Positions 27,931 to 37,024 of a DNA stretch of 64,000 nucleotides are shown piece by piece. The DNA is taken from NCBI RefSeq assembly GCF_964212655.1, contig NZ_OZ156465.1, positions 4,682,094 to 4,746,093 of the forward strand, in the 5' to 3' direction. Made by a program: the position numbers and the translations under genes. Every line of letters begins with the position of its first letter. Positions within the stretch are counted from its first letter, which is position 1. A model generated the notes under the pieces. It was not told where the DNA came from and did no database searches. It saw nothing but the letters and a program-made list of their open reading frames with translations. The stretch comes from Candidatus Thiodiazotropha sp. LNASS1. GTDB lineage: Bacteria; Pseudomonadota; Gammaproteobacteria; Chromatiales; Chromatiaceae.

Positions 27931-28982
27931 GACGATTCTGCCTTCGCTGACATGGGCCGTTTTTTGTACCAGGCGATGAGATTGTCTATTTCCCATTGGG
28001 TTTGCTGTTTCTTACGCTGCTTGAAGTATTGCGGACTGGAACTGAAGATCGGGAACAGGGTGTATTTCAGCTGCAGCACATCCTTGTCAGGACAGAATTC
28101 CACGCAGCGGCCACAAAGCGTACAGTCTTCGAAGGTCACATTACGGCTCTCCATGTCGGTATGGATCTCATGTATATCCATGGGGCAGGCCTTGGCGCAA
28201 AGGCCGCAGCGATCGCAACGAGGCGTACCATTCTTTATCAGACGCAGCAGACCGATTTTGCGAAAAACCGCATGCAGGGCAAGCATGGGGCAGATGCGGC
28301 AGAAGGGCTGGCGCACGGTCAGCGCCAGCGCAATCATCAGACCGAAAATAAAATCCCCCAGCAATGACATCACGATGGTGGTTGTGTTGGCGGTGTCCAG
28401 ATAGAGTTGCGTGGTTTCACCGGTAGCCAGGGTGGTAAGTATGCGACTGGGACAGATGCGACAGAAGGGATCGCCCAGATCGTGATTCAGCATGCCCATG
28501 CCGGTTAGCAGGGGAAATGCGAAGACCAGCAGAAGCAAGATGAACCACTTCACCGGGCGAATTCGGCTGACCAGATCTCGGGAGAGTGACTCGTGACGCT
28601 GCAGACCGAGTTTCTGACCAATAATCTGGAGGATCTCCTGGAAGGTGCCCAATGGGCAGATCCAGCCACAGAAGGCCTTGTTCAACACTACGAAAAAGAG
28701 CAGGAAAGTGCCCAGGGTAATGAGCGTGGGCATGACGCCCATCAGCAGGTTTCCCCCTTTGGCGATTGCCTCGCCCAGGCGGTGATCCATCTGGTGCTGG
28801 ATCGGTATCAAGGTACATAGATCGGAGCCTTGAAAATCGTAAGCACAGCTCAGGGCGGGTAGGGCACCGCTGATCTTATCTTCCAGATAGTAACCGGTGA
28901 TGAGCCCGCCGTAGACAAAAAAGATAAAGGCGCCAAGCTGTACGATTTTGCGTAATACGGAAAGGTTGATCGGATTACTCAT
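27927..28982 (-). CDS. NapH/CcoG-like membrane polyferredoxin
   Basis: 351 aa from ATG 28982, which overlaps the upstream stop codon (ATGA) behind an AAAGGAG ribosome site. It has four or five membrane helices. The membrane-edge motifs CGWICPLGTF (N-terminal), CRICPSRIL and CRICPMLAL are of the NapH/NosR/CcoG type. Two 4Fe-4S sites lie near the C-terminus (RCDRCGLCAKACPMDI and DCTLCGRCVEFCPDKD). Such proteins pass electrons through the inner membrane; CcoG is known as a cupric reductase for oxidase assembly. No nap or nos gene is near, so here the electrons probably serve the receptor operon. The target is unknown. Confidence 0.85.
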   Translation of the reverse strand: MSNPINLSVLRKIVQLGAFIFFVYGGLITGYYLEDKISGALPALSCAYDFQGSDLCTLIPIQHQMDHRLGEAIAKGGNLLMGVMPTLITLGTFLLFFVVLNKAFCGWICPLGTFQEILQIIGQKLGLQRHESLSRDLVSRIRPVKWFILLLLVFAFPLLTGMGMLNHDLGDPFCRICPSRILTTLATGETTQLYLDTANTTTIVMSLLGDFIFGLMIALALTVRQPFCRICPMLALHAVFRKIGLLRLIKNGTPRCDRCGLCAKACPMDIHEIHTDMESRNVTFEDCTLCGRCVEFCPDKDVLQLKYTLFPIFSSSPQYFKQRKKQQTQWEIDNLIAWYKKRPMSAKAESS

Positions 28983-29770
28983 AGCTCCTTTCCTCCACTT
29001 CTCTTGATACGGCCAAGGAAACCACCGGCGATAAAACCGATGCCGACCACCAATAGACCCAATCGGGTTGATTGCCAATGAGCGGGATTGACACGATAGT
29101 CGGCATCGAGTTGAGTGGTGTAGCGCCTATCCCCTTCAAGGTATTCGCTGCTGACGGTGAATTGACCGAGCCTTTTATCCCGTTCTCCTTCGATCATGCC
29201 GGGAAAGTCGTCGGGGATCTGAAAAGAGACCCGACCGTGGGAATCGGTAGTCGATGATAGCTGGGTGCCGTTGGCGGTATTCAGTCTGACCTCAAGGTCA
29301 TTGACCGGTTTACCGTTGAAACGGACCAAATAACCCCAGGTCTGTAATGAGTGATAGCGATAGTGCTCCCGTGGAATCGGATCGGGTACAATCTCAAATT
29401 CGGTCTTTTGTTTCGCCACCAGTTGGGAGGGACTCTGTTTGCTGGGGCGTCCGAACCTGTACTCGTAACGAATCACTGCCTCTTTGTGATCACCCCAATC
29501 CTTTTCCGCCACGATGGCGTGGTAGTTGTCGATTCCGGTCATCGGTATCGTCACAGCATTGTGATCGAGGGTGAGTTGTTGGGTTGAGAGATCCGGTTTC
29601 CAGAGAGTGATGATAGCGCCATCACCATTCTCCAGGACAATTCGCTTTTCGCCGCGGTGATCATGGGCGGGTTGGGGGGGCTTGGTTGCGTCCCCGCCCT
29701 CCGCACCGATTGCAACACCGGCGAGAGAGAGCATATAGGCAGGGATAACAACACCTAACAGTTGATGCAT
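28979..29770 (-). CDS. Periplasmic membrane-anchored protein with DUF4198-like fold, function unknown
   Basis: 263 aa. Signal peptide (VVIPAYMLSLAGVAIGA), then a His-rich stretch (HDHRGEK), a beta-rich middle (ENGDGAIITLWKPDLSTQQL), and a carboxypeptidase-regulatory or DUF4198-like domain. The latter shows the pattern VRFNGKPVNDLEVRLNTANG...TTDSHGRVSFQI. It ends with one membrane helix (LGLLVVGIGFIAGGFLG). DUF4198-type proteins often accompany nickel, cobalt or other metal uptake systems. It starts 12 bp after the receptor gene and overlaps the polyferredoxin gene. Possible metal-binding role in the periplasm; this is inference only. Confidence 0.75.
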   Translation of the reverse strand: MHQLLGVVIPAYMLSLAGVAIGAEGGDATKPPQPAHDHRGEKRIVLENGDGAIITLWKPDLSTQQLTLDHNAVTIPMTGIDNYHAIVAEKDWGDHKEAVIRYEYRFGRPSKQSPSQLVAKQKTEFEIVPDPIPREHYRYHSLQTWGYLVRFNGKPVNDLEVRLNTANGTQLSSTTDSHGRVSFQIPDDFPGMIEGERDKRLGQFTVSSEYLEGDRRYTTQLDADYRVNPAHWQSTRLGLLVVGIGFIAGGFLGRIKRSGGKEL

Positions 29771-29782
29771 GGGATGCTTTCC

Positions 29783-31957
29783 TTAAAATTTATAGGTGTA
29801 ACTCAGCATGGCGCTGCGCGGAGAGGCAGCCGAGAAGGTCTTATCGCCGCTGGTGCTCTTCTTGACTTCGAGGGCGTAGAGCTTGTCGAACAGGTTTTCC
29901 ACGTTCAGTGAGAGAGCGTGAGAACCGGTTTGATAACTCAGCAACAGGTTCGTGACAAAATCATAGCCGCCATACTTTTCCGTATTGGCATTGTCGACGT
30001 AGTAGCTGCCCCAGCTGTTGCTGCGTAATACCGCTTTGAAACCGGCCGGGTGACTGTAGCCCATGCCGAGGCCGTATTGTTGCCTGGGTATGAAGGGAAG
30101 CTGATTGCCGGAGCGATCGACCGGTGTTTGGGTTCGGCCTGTACGCACCAACTCCTCAAAGTCAGTGAAGCTGTAGTCGCTGTAAGCAAAACTGCCTTCC
30201 AGCCAGAAATGGCGGTTGAGATCGTAGCGCCCGCTTAACTCCAATCCCTTCTTCAACGTCTCGCCGGCATTTTGAAACTCTGTGGTCAGATCCTCATTCA
30301 ATACCGAAACGATCTCGTCACTGACCGTGGTGCGGTAGAGGGCCAGGTCGAAGGACCATGCTTGAGCACGCCCCTTCAAACCGATCTCCACATTGCGTGC
30401 GGTGGCGGCATCAAGTTTCGGGTTGCTCTGAATCTCCGACTCCGATGGGACCTGTCCCGACTGGGCGACGACAGTGTAAAGATTCAACAAATTGCTGAGT
30501 TCATAGGTCAGGCCCAGCTTGGGTGAGAAGAGGTTGAAGGTCTTATCTGTATTGGTGATCTCCGGGGTATCGAAGAAGGTATAGCTTGCGGCGCCCCAGC
30601 TGTATTCGCCATAGGCGGTATTGTCGATATCGAAGTGGTTGCGATCGTAACGAAAGCCGATGTCGAGGGTGGTGCGTCGATTCGGTTGCAGGGTCTCCTG
30701 GATAAAGAAACCGTACAATGTATTAGTCGCATCCTCCTCCTCGAGTAATTCGCCGGCTTCATCGGAGTTGGTATGCAGGATGGTTTCAGGCCCCATCGGA
30801 TTCCAGGGGGGCGGCGGGCTGGTTTCAACATCCGCGTAGGTGAATTTTTTTGCCCCTTCAGTGTTGTCGCGCCGGGCGGTCACGCCTGCAACCAGGGTAC
30901 TGGGGCCCCAGAGTTGGTGCTTGTAGGCCATCTCGAGGTCTGTGCCGAGCACGAGCGTGCCGGGATTGTCGTTGATTGCGCCGGTGACCGGATGGTAATG
31001 GTCCCAGTGATTGGCGTAGATACGCGGTTTCAGGGTCAGGTCGCCCATCTCCTGTTCATAGCGGGAGTTGAAGAACCAGATGGTCGAGTAACGGCCGCTG
31101 TGCTGCCAGGGACTGCTGGTGGTATCTTTCTGCTCTCCACTTTCGAGGTAGCTTTCGAATTCGCTCTCATCCATGGACCCCGGGATCTGCAGATCCGCCT
31201 CGTGATAGCTCAGCTCAGATTCCAGGGTGGCGCCGCTATCGAGCAGATAACCGTGTTTGAATGCGAGCTGCTTGGACTCGAATTCATTCCATTCCCGCCA
31301 GTTGTTATCGCTCTTACGGTAGGAGGCCGTGAGAGAGTAGGCATTGCTGTCATCGAGATCACCAGCAAGACGGCCATGCAGATTGCCTTGACCGAACTCA
31401 CCGACACCCAGTTTGATGCGGTTGCTGTCGGTATCGAACACCGACTTGGAAATGATCTGAATGGTGCCGCCGGAGGAACCGGCACCGAACAGTGATCCAG
31501 GCCCTTTGGTGATCTCGATGCGCTCGATATCCTGGGTATCGATAAAGTCGAAACGGGAGAAGCTGTCCGGGTCGGTCATCGGTACGCCATCGCGGATGAC
31601 CATGATCTCCCGAACGCCATAATTGGCCTTCTGCCCGGCACCGCGGATGATAAGACGGCTGTCATAGGCAGAATTCTTGGAGTTGATCAGAACGCCGGGG
31701 CTGCCCTGGATGGCGTCCTTGATATTGAACATTTTTTCGCTTTCGATGCGCTCGGCATCGATCACGTCGATGGAACCGGCAACATCCTGGGTGCGTCGTT
31801 CGACGCGGGAGGCGGTGACACTGATGATGTCATATTCTTCATCGGTATCTGGCTCTGCAACTTCATTCTCATCAGCGGCGGATATGCTGAGATGAAAAAG
31901 GGTGAGAGAAATAATGAGGGGGTATTTGAGATTTTTGTTTCGTGGCTGGCGTTTCAT
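29783..31957 (-). CDS. TonB-dependent outer-membrane receptor
   Basis: 724 aa. Signal peptide (LIISLTLFHLSISAADE), a TonB-box-like DIISVTA at about 43, plug domain with NIKDAIQGSPGVLI, LIIRGAGQK and IERIEITKGPGSLFGAGSSG (about 60-170), then a 22-strand barrel ending in the typical aromatic YTYKF. It heads a seven-gene operon that supplies its own ExbB-ExbD-TonB motor. The substrate is not evident. No heme-receptor FRAP/NPNL signature or cobalamin feature was seen. The C-terminal gene set suggests a redox-active metal or metal complex. Confidence 0.95.
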   Translation of the reverse strand: MKRQPRNKNLKYPLIISLTLFHLSISAADENEVAEPDTDEEYDIISVTASRVERRTQDVAGSIDVIDAERIESEKMFNIKDAIQGSPGVLINSKNSAYDSRLIIRGAGQKANYGVREIMVIRDGVPMTDPDSFSRFDFIDTQDIERIEITKGPGSLFGAGSSGGTIQIISKSVFDTDSNRIKLGVGEFGQGNLHGRLAGDLDDSNAYSLTASYRKSDNNWREWNEFESKQLAFKHGYLLDSGATLESELSYHEADLQIPGSMDESEFESYLESGEQKDTTSSPWQHSGRYSTIWFFNSRYEQEMGDLTLKPRIYANHWDHYHPVTGAINDNPGTLVLGTDLEMAYKHQLWGPSTLVAGVTARRDNTEGAKKFTYADVETSPPPPWNPMGPETILHTNSDEAGELLEEEDATNTLYGFFIQETLQPNRRTTLDIGFRYDRNHFDIDNTAYGEYSWGAASYTFFDTPEITNTDKTFNLFSPKLGLTYELSNLLNLYTVVAQSGQVPSESEIQSNPKLDAATARNVEIGLKGRAQAWSFDLALYRTTVSDEIVSVLNEDLTTEFQNAGETLKKGLELSGRYDLNRHFWLEGSFAYSDYSFTDFEELVRTGRTQTPVDRSGNQLPFIPRQQYGLGMGYSHPAGFKAVLRSNSWGSYYVDNANTEKYGGYDFVTNLLLSYQTGSHALSLNVENLFDKLYALEVKKSTSGDKTFSAASPRSAMLSYTYKF

Positions 31958-32369
31958 ACAACTTCATATCCGAATCAATCAGGCATAGGTTCACCTCAAT
32001 GTGCCTTTTACCTGGGGAAAAATAGTGCGTCCTTGGACAGAGATCCCTGATACAAAGGCAATTAGCGGACCAATCGCTAAACTACAGATTCGTAAGTAAT
32101 TAATAGATTGTGATAAGTGGAGGTGTGGGGCATATCACGCAATAGTGCGTCATATAGCATGAAGCTGCCTGTCAAGGCTCTCCCCAGCTCAAGTGAGTGC
32201 CAAACTGTTAAAAAACAGCCGCAAATACTCGCGAATGATTTTTTTAGTCCGCAAATGAACGCGAATAAACGCAATTGTGTTATGTGCTGTTATGTATACG
32301 ACCGGACAGGATCAGACCCATGGCCAGGGTAAGTGGCATTAACGTAAAAAATAGATGTCTCAGGTAGCG
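31958..32369. other. 412-bp gap upstream of the TonB receptor operon
   Basis: It contains the receptor operon promoter region (minus strand), but no clear -35/-10 pair, Fur box or riboswitch is visible to me. An 11-bp direct repeat AATAGTGCGTC occurs at 32021-32031 and 32141-32151. A loose inverted repeat (TTGTGATA at 32108, TATCAC at 32133) lies between them. GCAAATGAACGC repeats occupy 32218-32274. Confidence 0.5.
32218..32274. repeat. GCAAATGAACGC-type short repeats
   Basis: Two related units follow each other: CCGCAAATACTCGCGAAT at about 32219-32236 and CCGCAAATGAACGCGAAT at about 32249-32266, separated by a T-rich run. The same core GCAAATGAACGC recurs as an inverted pair near 53.5 kb. 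Confidence 0.6.
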
Positions 32370-35300
32370 CTAATAAAGATAATCGTTATTGTCACTCGGC
32401 AGTTCGATCTCCGCCAGGTTGGTGTCCGGTGCCGCGAGGTCGTTGACCAGTAATCCCCGGCCGCTGATGGAATAGATATAACTGTTCATTGCATCATCGG
32501 CGACAAAGAAACTCCTGCGTACGCTCTCGGGGTAGTAAAAGTTCGGGCTGTTTGGATCCTTGTAGAAAATGTCATGGTCGATGGCGGCATAGGGTTGGAT
32601 ACCCGCTTGCGCAGTGACCCTGAACAGTTCCAGCCCGTTGAATATGTCGTTGTAATCAAATGTGGTACCTGTTTGACCCCATTCCGTTATTGGGATAGCT
32701 AGCATCTTCTCCTGCTCGAACCAGGTGAAGGCGTGATGGTTGTAGGCGGCTTCGGTGTAACTTCTAGAGCCGATAAGATGGTCATATAGCAACGCAGGCT
32801 GGGCGAAATCACTGATATCGAACAGGCTGAGCTTGATACTTCTGCCTTCACGGCCGACGGCAAGAATCATATCCCCCTCGATGGGGTGCAGGTAGGTGGA
32901 GAATCCCGGTACCTCCAATTCACCTGCAACCAGCGGATTTCTGTTATCGCTGAGGTCCAGGGTGATCAGAGGATCGATCTGTTGGAAGGTCACCACATAG
33001 CCCTTCTCCTCATCGAAGCGCACCGCATAGACCTCTTCACCGGGTTTGCCGAGACCTTCCAGATAGGCGCGCTCTGCCAGTTGCTCTCCCGATTGGGCCA
33101 ATACATAAAGCCGGTTGTTTGTTTCCCATGACCGCCAGTCCCGCTCGGACGTCACCAGGCGCAACACACCCTGGTGTTCATCCATGGCGAATTGATTCAG
33201 CAGATGGCCCTCGACACGACCACTGGCAAGATATTGGGGGGATGATTGAAGACTGAATTTATGGATGGTGGTGGTAACTGTGAGATCAGCTCCCCCTAGC
33301 ATCACAGGCAACCAGGTCCAGAAATTGTCCTCGACACTGGCGATGTAGAGATTGTCCTGACTGGCGTAGACCAGACCGGTATTGCCCAGTATGGTCTGGC
33401 TGGAAGTATCAGCCAACGGGTTGGCCAGATCGAAATTGAGAATCGTCAGGGTACCGGTGCCGTTGGGAATTTCAGGCCGATAGATTGCGTCACAACCACA
33501 GATCGCTGAGGTGTCGGGTTGAGTCTCTGTCCCGGGAGCAGTGTTATCTGACTGAATCGGCAGCAGTTCATCGATCTCCACATTGACGGGATCGTCAAGC
33601 GCAGGGTTCAGATCGATTAACGCGCTAACAATCAGGTAGACTTGCGGACCGATTCTGCGCGCATCCACATAGCTCGATTCGAGTACCGTCTCCCTGATCA
33701 GGGCAGGTTGCTGGGGATTGGTGACCCGGAACATTGTGACCTTGGTCATTTGATAAACTCTGGGTGCGAAATCCGCTGCAAGACTCTGGGCGAATTGTGG
33801 GTGGCTGGACTGCGACATATCACTCACCACCCAGACGATATCCTCATAGAGAAACAGCGCCCTGGGGGTGCCATCGATCTGCGTTCTCGACAATTCCCGG
33901 CTTTCGGCAGCCGGCCAGGTTTGCATAATCACCAGATTACTGCCGGATAGCAGGTAGGTATGGTTGCCGGTGGTCTTGATGAAGTCCGGCTCATCCACGC
34001 CGGCGACCTGATTATTTGTACCGGTTACGCTATTGACGGAGGGTTGTGATTCACTTTGCCCCGAGTCAAAATCCGGCAGAGGGGCGGGTCCTGATATGGG
34101 GGCGCTGCTGAAATCACCACCGGACGAGGCGCCTACATAAGACAAAAGATCATTCTGTTGGCGATTCGTATCGATCAGAAATGACTTGACTTCATCACAT
34201 GTATCGAATCGTGTCAGTTGCGCTTCGTTGAAGAGATAGACATTGTCACTATCGGTTGGCAGTTCTATCTCTGCCAGGTTTATATCCGGTGAGGCGAGGT
34301 CGTTGACCAGAAATCCACGGTCGCTGATGGAGTAGATATAACTGTTCATTGCCTCATCAGAGACAAAGAAACTTCTGCGGATCCCCTCGGGATAGAGCCA
34401 TCTCGAGTTGTTTTGATTTCGATAGAAAATGTCGTGGTCAATGGCGGCATAGGGTTGTATGCCCTGTTGCGCGGTTACTTTGAACAGCTCCAGCCCATTG
34501 AATATGTCATTCACATCAAAAATCGCTTCAAGCGCCGAGCTGTTCCAATGGGTCACAGGAATAGCCAGCATCTGCTCCTGCTCGAACCAGGTGAAGGCGT
34601 GATGATTGTAGGCGGCCTCGGAGTAGCTGCCGGCGCCGATTAAATGCTCATTGAGCAACACCGGTTGGGCGAGATCACTGATATCGAACAGGCTCAGCTT
34701 GATACCGTTGGTATCGGTATCCTGACCGATGGCGAGGATCAGGTCCCCCTCGATCGGGTGCAGATAGGTGGAGAATCCCGGCACCTCCAATTCACCTGCG
34801 ACCAGTGGATTGCCGGTGTCACTGAGATCCAGCGTGATCAGGGGGTCGATCTGTTCAAAGGTCACCAGGTAGCCCTTGTCCTCATCGAAGCGTACTGCAA
34901 AGACACTCTCTCCAGGCTTGCCGAGACCATCAAGCACTGCGCGCCGCATCAGTTGGTCACCCAACTGTTCCAGGACATAGAGTCGGTTTTCAGGATCGGC
35001 ATCACTCCACCAGGCCTGTTCGGTGGTCACCAGGCGCAATGTACCCTGATACTCATCCATGGCGAATTGGTTGAGCAGATGGCCATCGACACTTCCGCTG
35101 GCAACATATTGGGGATTCGATTGAAGAGTGAATTTATGGATGGTGGTGGAGGGTGTCGGATCCTCTTCCCCTTCCATCACCGGCAGCCAGAGCCAGTTTT
35201 GGTCCTCCACACTGGCGATGTAAAGATTTTCCTGACTGGCGTAGACCAGGCCGCTGTTACCCAGTATGGTCTGGCTGGAAATGGTTGCCAGCGGGTTCGC

Positions 35301-36200
35301 CAGATCGAAGCCGAGAATCGTCGTGGTGCCGGTGCCATTGGCAATTTCGGGTCGATAGACTGCATCACAACCACAGATCACAGAGGTAGTGGGGTCACTG
35401 TTCGCCGAGGGAGCTGTGTTATCGGCCAGGGAGGGCAACAGCTCATCGATTTCGACATTCTCGGGGTCCTCAAGCACAGGGCTCAGATCAAGTTGTGCAG
35501 TGACAATCAGATAAATCTGTTGCCCTATCATGCGCGCATCCACATAGCTTGATTCAAGTACGGTCTCTCTGATCAGGACGGGCTGTGCGGGATCGGTGAC
35601 CCGCAGCAGAGTGACCTTGGTCGTCTGGTTGGTTCGGGGTGCGATATCAGCCGCCAGACTCTCCTCGAATTGGGGATAGCTCTGGTGCGACAGGTCACTC
35701 ACCACCCAGACGATATCGTCATTTAAAAAGAGCGCCCTGGGCGAGCCATCGATCTCTGTTCTCGAGATCTCCTGGCTCTGATCCGCCGGCCAGGTCTGTA
35801 AAATCACCAAATTCCCGCCAGAAAGGAGGTAGGTATAGTCGCCACTTGTCTTGACAAAATCCGCCTCATCCACACCCGCGACCTGATTGTTCGTCCCGCT
35901 TACACGATTGATTGCGGGCTGCCCTGAGCCACTATCCGTGGTGGTTTCTGGGGAACTGCTAAAGTCATCCTGGGGTATAACCGCTGAGTTTTGCACATAG
36001 GCCGAAAGCGCACTCTGCTGCGAACTTGTACTGATCAGGTATGACTTCAATTCGTCACAATGATCGAATCGTTTCAGCGCTACATCAGCTTCAACAGGTG
36101 TGGTCTCTCCACTATCGGAGGAGTTGCAACCACTTAAAAGAGAGAGGAGAGTGCTTAGCAGGACAGCGGAGATGCTGCATCTAATCGGTTTGGACATCAA
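32370..36200 (-). CDS. Lipoprotein with two tandem beta-propeller domains
   Basis: 1276 aa. The N-terminus is a lipoprotein signal (LLSTLLSLLSGC, acylated Cys at about 25). The rest consists of two near-identical halves of about 610-620 residues. Half 1 starts at KRFDHCDELKSYLI (about residue 43) and half 2 at TRFDTCDEVKSFLI (about 662). Each contains the beta-propeller landmarks TNNQVAGVDEADFVKT (or PDFIKT), TYLLSGGNLVI, VICGCDAVYRPEI, GFSTYLHPIEGDLI and a C-terminal NSYIYSISDRG. The family (secreted or lipid-anchored propeller proteins) has no known activity. The duplication is within one reading frame and looks recent. It stands alone between the receptor operon and bpt. Confidence 0.9.
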   Translation of the reverse strand: MMSKPIRCSISAVLLSTLLSLLSGCNSSDSGETTPVEADVALKRFDHCDELKSYLISTSSQQSALSAYVQNSAVIPQDDFSSSPETTTDSGSGQPAINRVSGTNNQVAGVDEADFVKTSGDYTYLLSGGNLVILQTWPADQSQEISRTEIDGSPRALFLNDDIVWVVSDLSHQSYPQFEESLAADIAPRTNQTTKVTLLRVTDPAQPVLIRETVLESSYVDARMIGQQIYLIVTAQLDLSPVLEDPENVEIDELLPSLADNTAPSANSDPTTSVICGCDAVYRPEIANGTGTTTILGFDLANPLATISSQTILGNSGLVYASQENLYIASVEDQNWLWLPVMEGEEDPTPSTTIHKFTLQSNPQYVASGSVDGHLLNQFAMDEYQGTLRLVTTEQAWWSDADPENRLYVLEQLGDQLMRRAVLDGLGKPGESVFAVRFDEDKGYLVTFEQIDPLITLDLSDTGNPLVAGELEVPGFSTYLHPIEGDLILAIGQDTDTNGIKLSLFDISDLAQPVLLNEHLIGAGSYSEAAYNHHAFTWFEQEQMLAIPVTHWNSSALEAIFDVNDIFNGLELFKVTAQQGIQPYAAIDHDIFYRNQNNSRWLYPEGIRRSFFVSDEAMNSYIYSISDRGFLVNDLASPDINLAEIELPTDSDNVYLFNEAQLTRFDTCDEVKSFLIDTNRQQNDLLSYVGASSGGDFSSAPISGPAPLPDFDSGQSESQPSVNSVTGTNNQVAGVDEPDFIKTTGNHTYLLSGSNLVIMQTWPAAESRELSRTQIDGTPRALFLYEDIVWVVSDMSQSSHPQFAQSLAADFAPRVYQMTKVTMFRVTNPQQPALIRETVLESSYVDARRIGPQVYLIVSALIDLNPALDDPVNVEIDELLPIQSDNTAPGTETQPDTSAICGCDAIYRPEIPNGTGTLTILNFDLANPLADTSSQTILGNTGLVYASQDNLYIASVEDNFWTWLPVMLGGADLTVTTTIHKFSLQSSPQYLASGRVEGHLLNQFAMDEHQGVLRLVTSERDWRSWETNNRLYVLAQSGEQLAERAYLEGLGKPGEEVYAVRFDEEKGYVVTFQQIDPLITLDLSDNRNPLVAGELEVPGFSTYLHPIEGDMILAVGREGRSIKLSLFDISDFAQPALLYDHLIGSRSYTEAAYNHHAFTWFEQEKMLAIPITEWGQTGTTFDYNDIFNGLELFRVTAQAGIQPYAAIDHDIFYKDPNSPNFYYPESVRRSFFVADDAMNSYIYSISGRGLLVNDLAAPDTNLAEIELPSDNNDYLY

Positions 36201-36253
36201 TGTCTCCAGCGAAGTATCGCTTACCAGGGATGGAATAGTTTGCCAGCTACAGG

Positions 36254-37024
36254 TCAGACCCTGTCATTCGTTTCGTAGCCGCGATTCCCGATTTCAGTAT
36301 GATCTATCCACTGTTGCCCTGTCCAGGCCTCAAACGGACGAAAGCGGGACTTGTAGCTCATCTTTTCGCAGTTCTCGATCCAGAACCCGGGATAGACCCA
36401 TTTCAGGCCGAGTCCACGCGAATAGTCAATCTGCCACAGCAGGGCGAAGATGCCCAGGCTGTCCTGTGACATGTCCGGGTCGAAGAAGGTATACACGGAT
36501 GAGGTGCCATTCGGTAGCAGATCACTGACCGCAACGGCTGCCAGCTTGCCGGCCTTACGGAATTCGATAAATTGTGTTTCAGCCCATTCGCAGGTCAGAA
36601 ATTGAGAATATTGCCCCGGGCTGTTGCATGCCATGGCACCATCGGGATGACGCTCCAGCAGGTATCGCTGGTAGAGATGATAGTGTGCTTCATTGAATCC
36701 GGCGGGGCCAGGGTTCACTTCGTAAAGTGACAGGTTGCGTTTCCAGATGCGGCGTTGACTGCGAGATGGTTGAAACCGTGCTGTCGGTATCCTCAGGGAG
36801 ATGCAATCATTACATTGCGGGCAAGCAGGTTGATACAGATAGCAGCCGCTGCGACGAAAACCCCGGTCTATCAACTGTTGATAGAGATGTTGAGTGACTT
36901 TCGCATTCGGATCGAGAAACAGATTGCGTGCCTCACGACCAGGTAGATAGGAGCAGCCGTGAACCTGGCTCATGTAGAGAGCATAACTCGCCTCCTGTTC
37001 GAATCCTGGAGGTGGATTCAGCAT
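36254..37024 (-). CDS. bpt: Aspartate/glutamate leucyltransferase
   Basis: 256 aa, GNAT-fold transferase of the bacterial N-end rule. It adds Leu from Leu-tRNA to N-terminal Asp or Glu. Family marks: HGCSYLPGREARNLFLDP, RGFRRSGCYLYQPACPQCNDC with the conserved Cys cluster, RTWKRN-like IWKRN, YSRGLGLKWVYPGFWI, and MSYKSRFRPFEAW. The start ATG overlaps the end of aat by 7 bp, so the two transferases are translated together. An internal Met before SQVHGC is a less likely start. Confidence 0.96.
   Translation of the reverse strand: MLNPPPGFEQEASYALYMSQVHGCSYLPGREARNLFLDPNAKVTQHLYQQLIDRGFRRSGCYLYQPACPQCNDCISLRIPTARFQPSRSQRRIWKRNLSLYEVNPGPAGFNEAHYHLYQRYLLERHPDGAMACNSPGQYSQFLTCEWAETQFIEFRKAGKLAAVAVSDLLPNGTSSVYTFFDPDMSQDSLGIFALLWQIDYSRGLGLKWVYPGFWIENCEKMSYKSRFRPFEAWTGQQWIDHTEIGNRGYETNDRV

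Noticed and set aside
32108..32138. Loose inverted repeat TTGTGATA...TATCAC upstream of the TonB receptor as a CRP or FNR site
   Set aside because: The 17-bp spacer fits neither CRP (6 bp) nor FNR (4 bp), and the right arm is imperfect.
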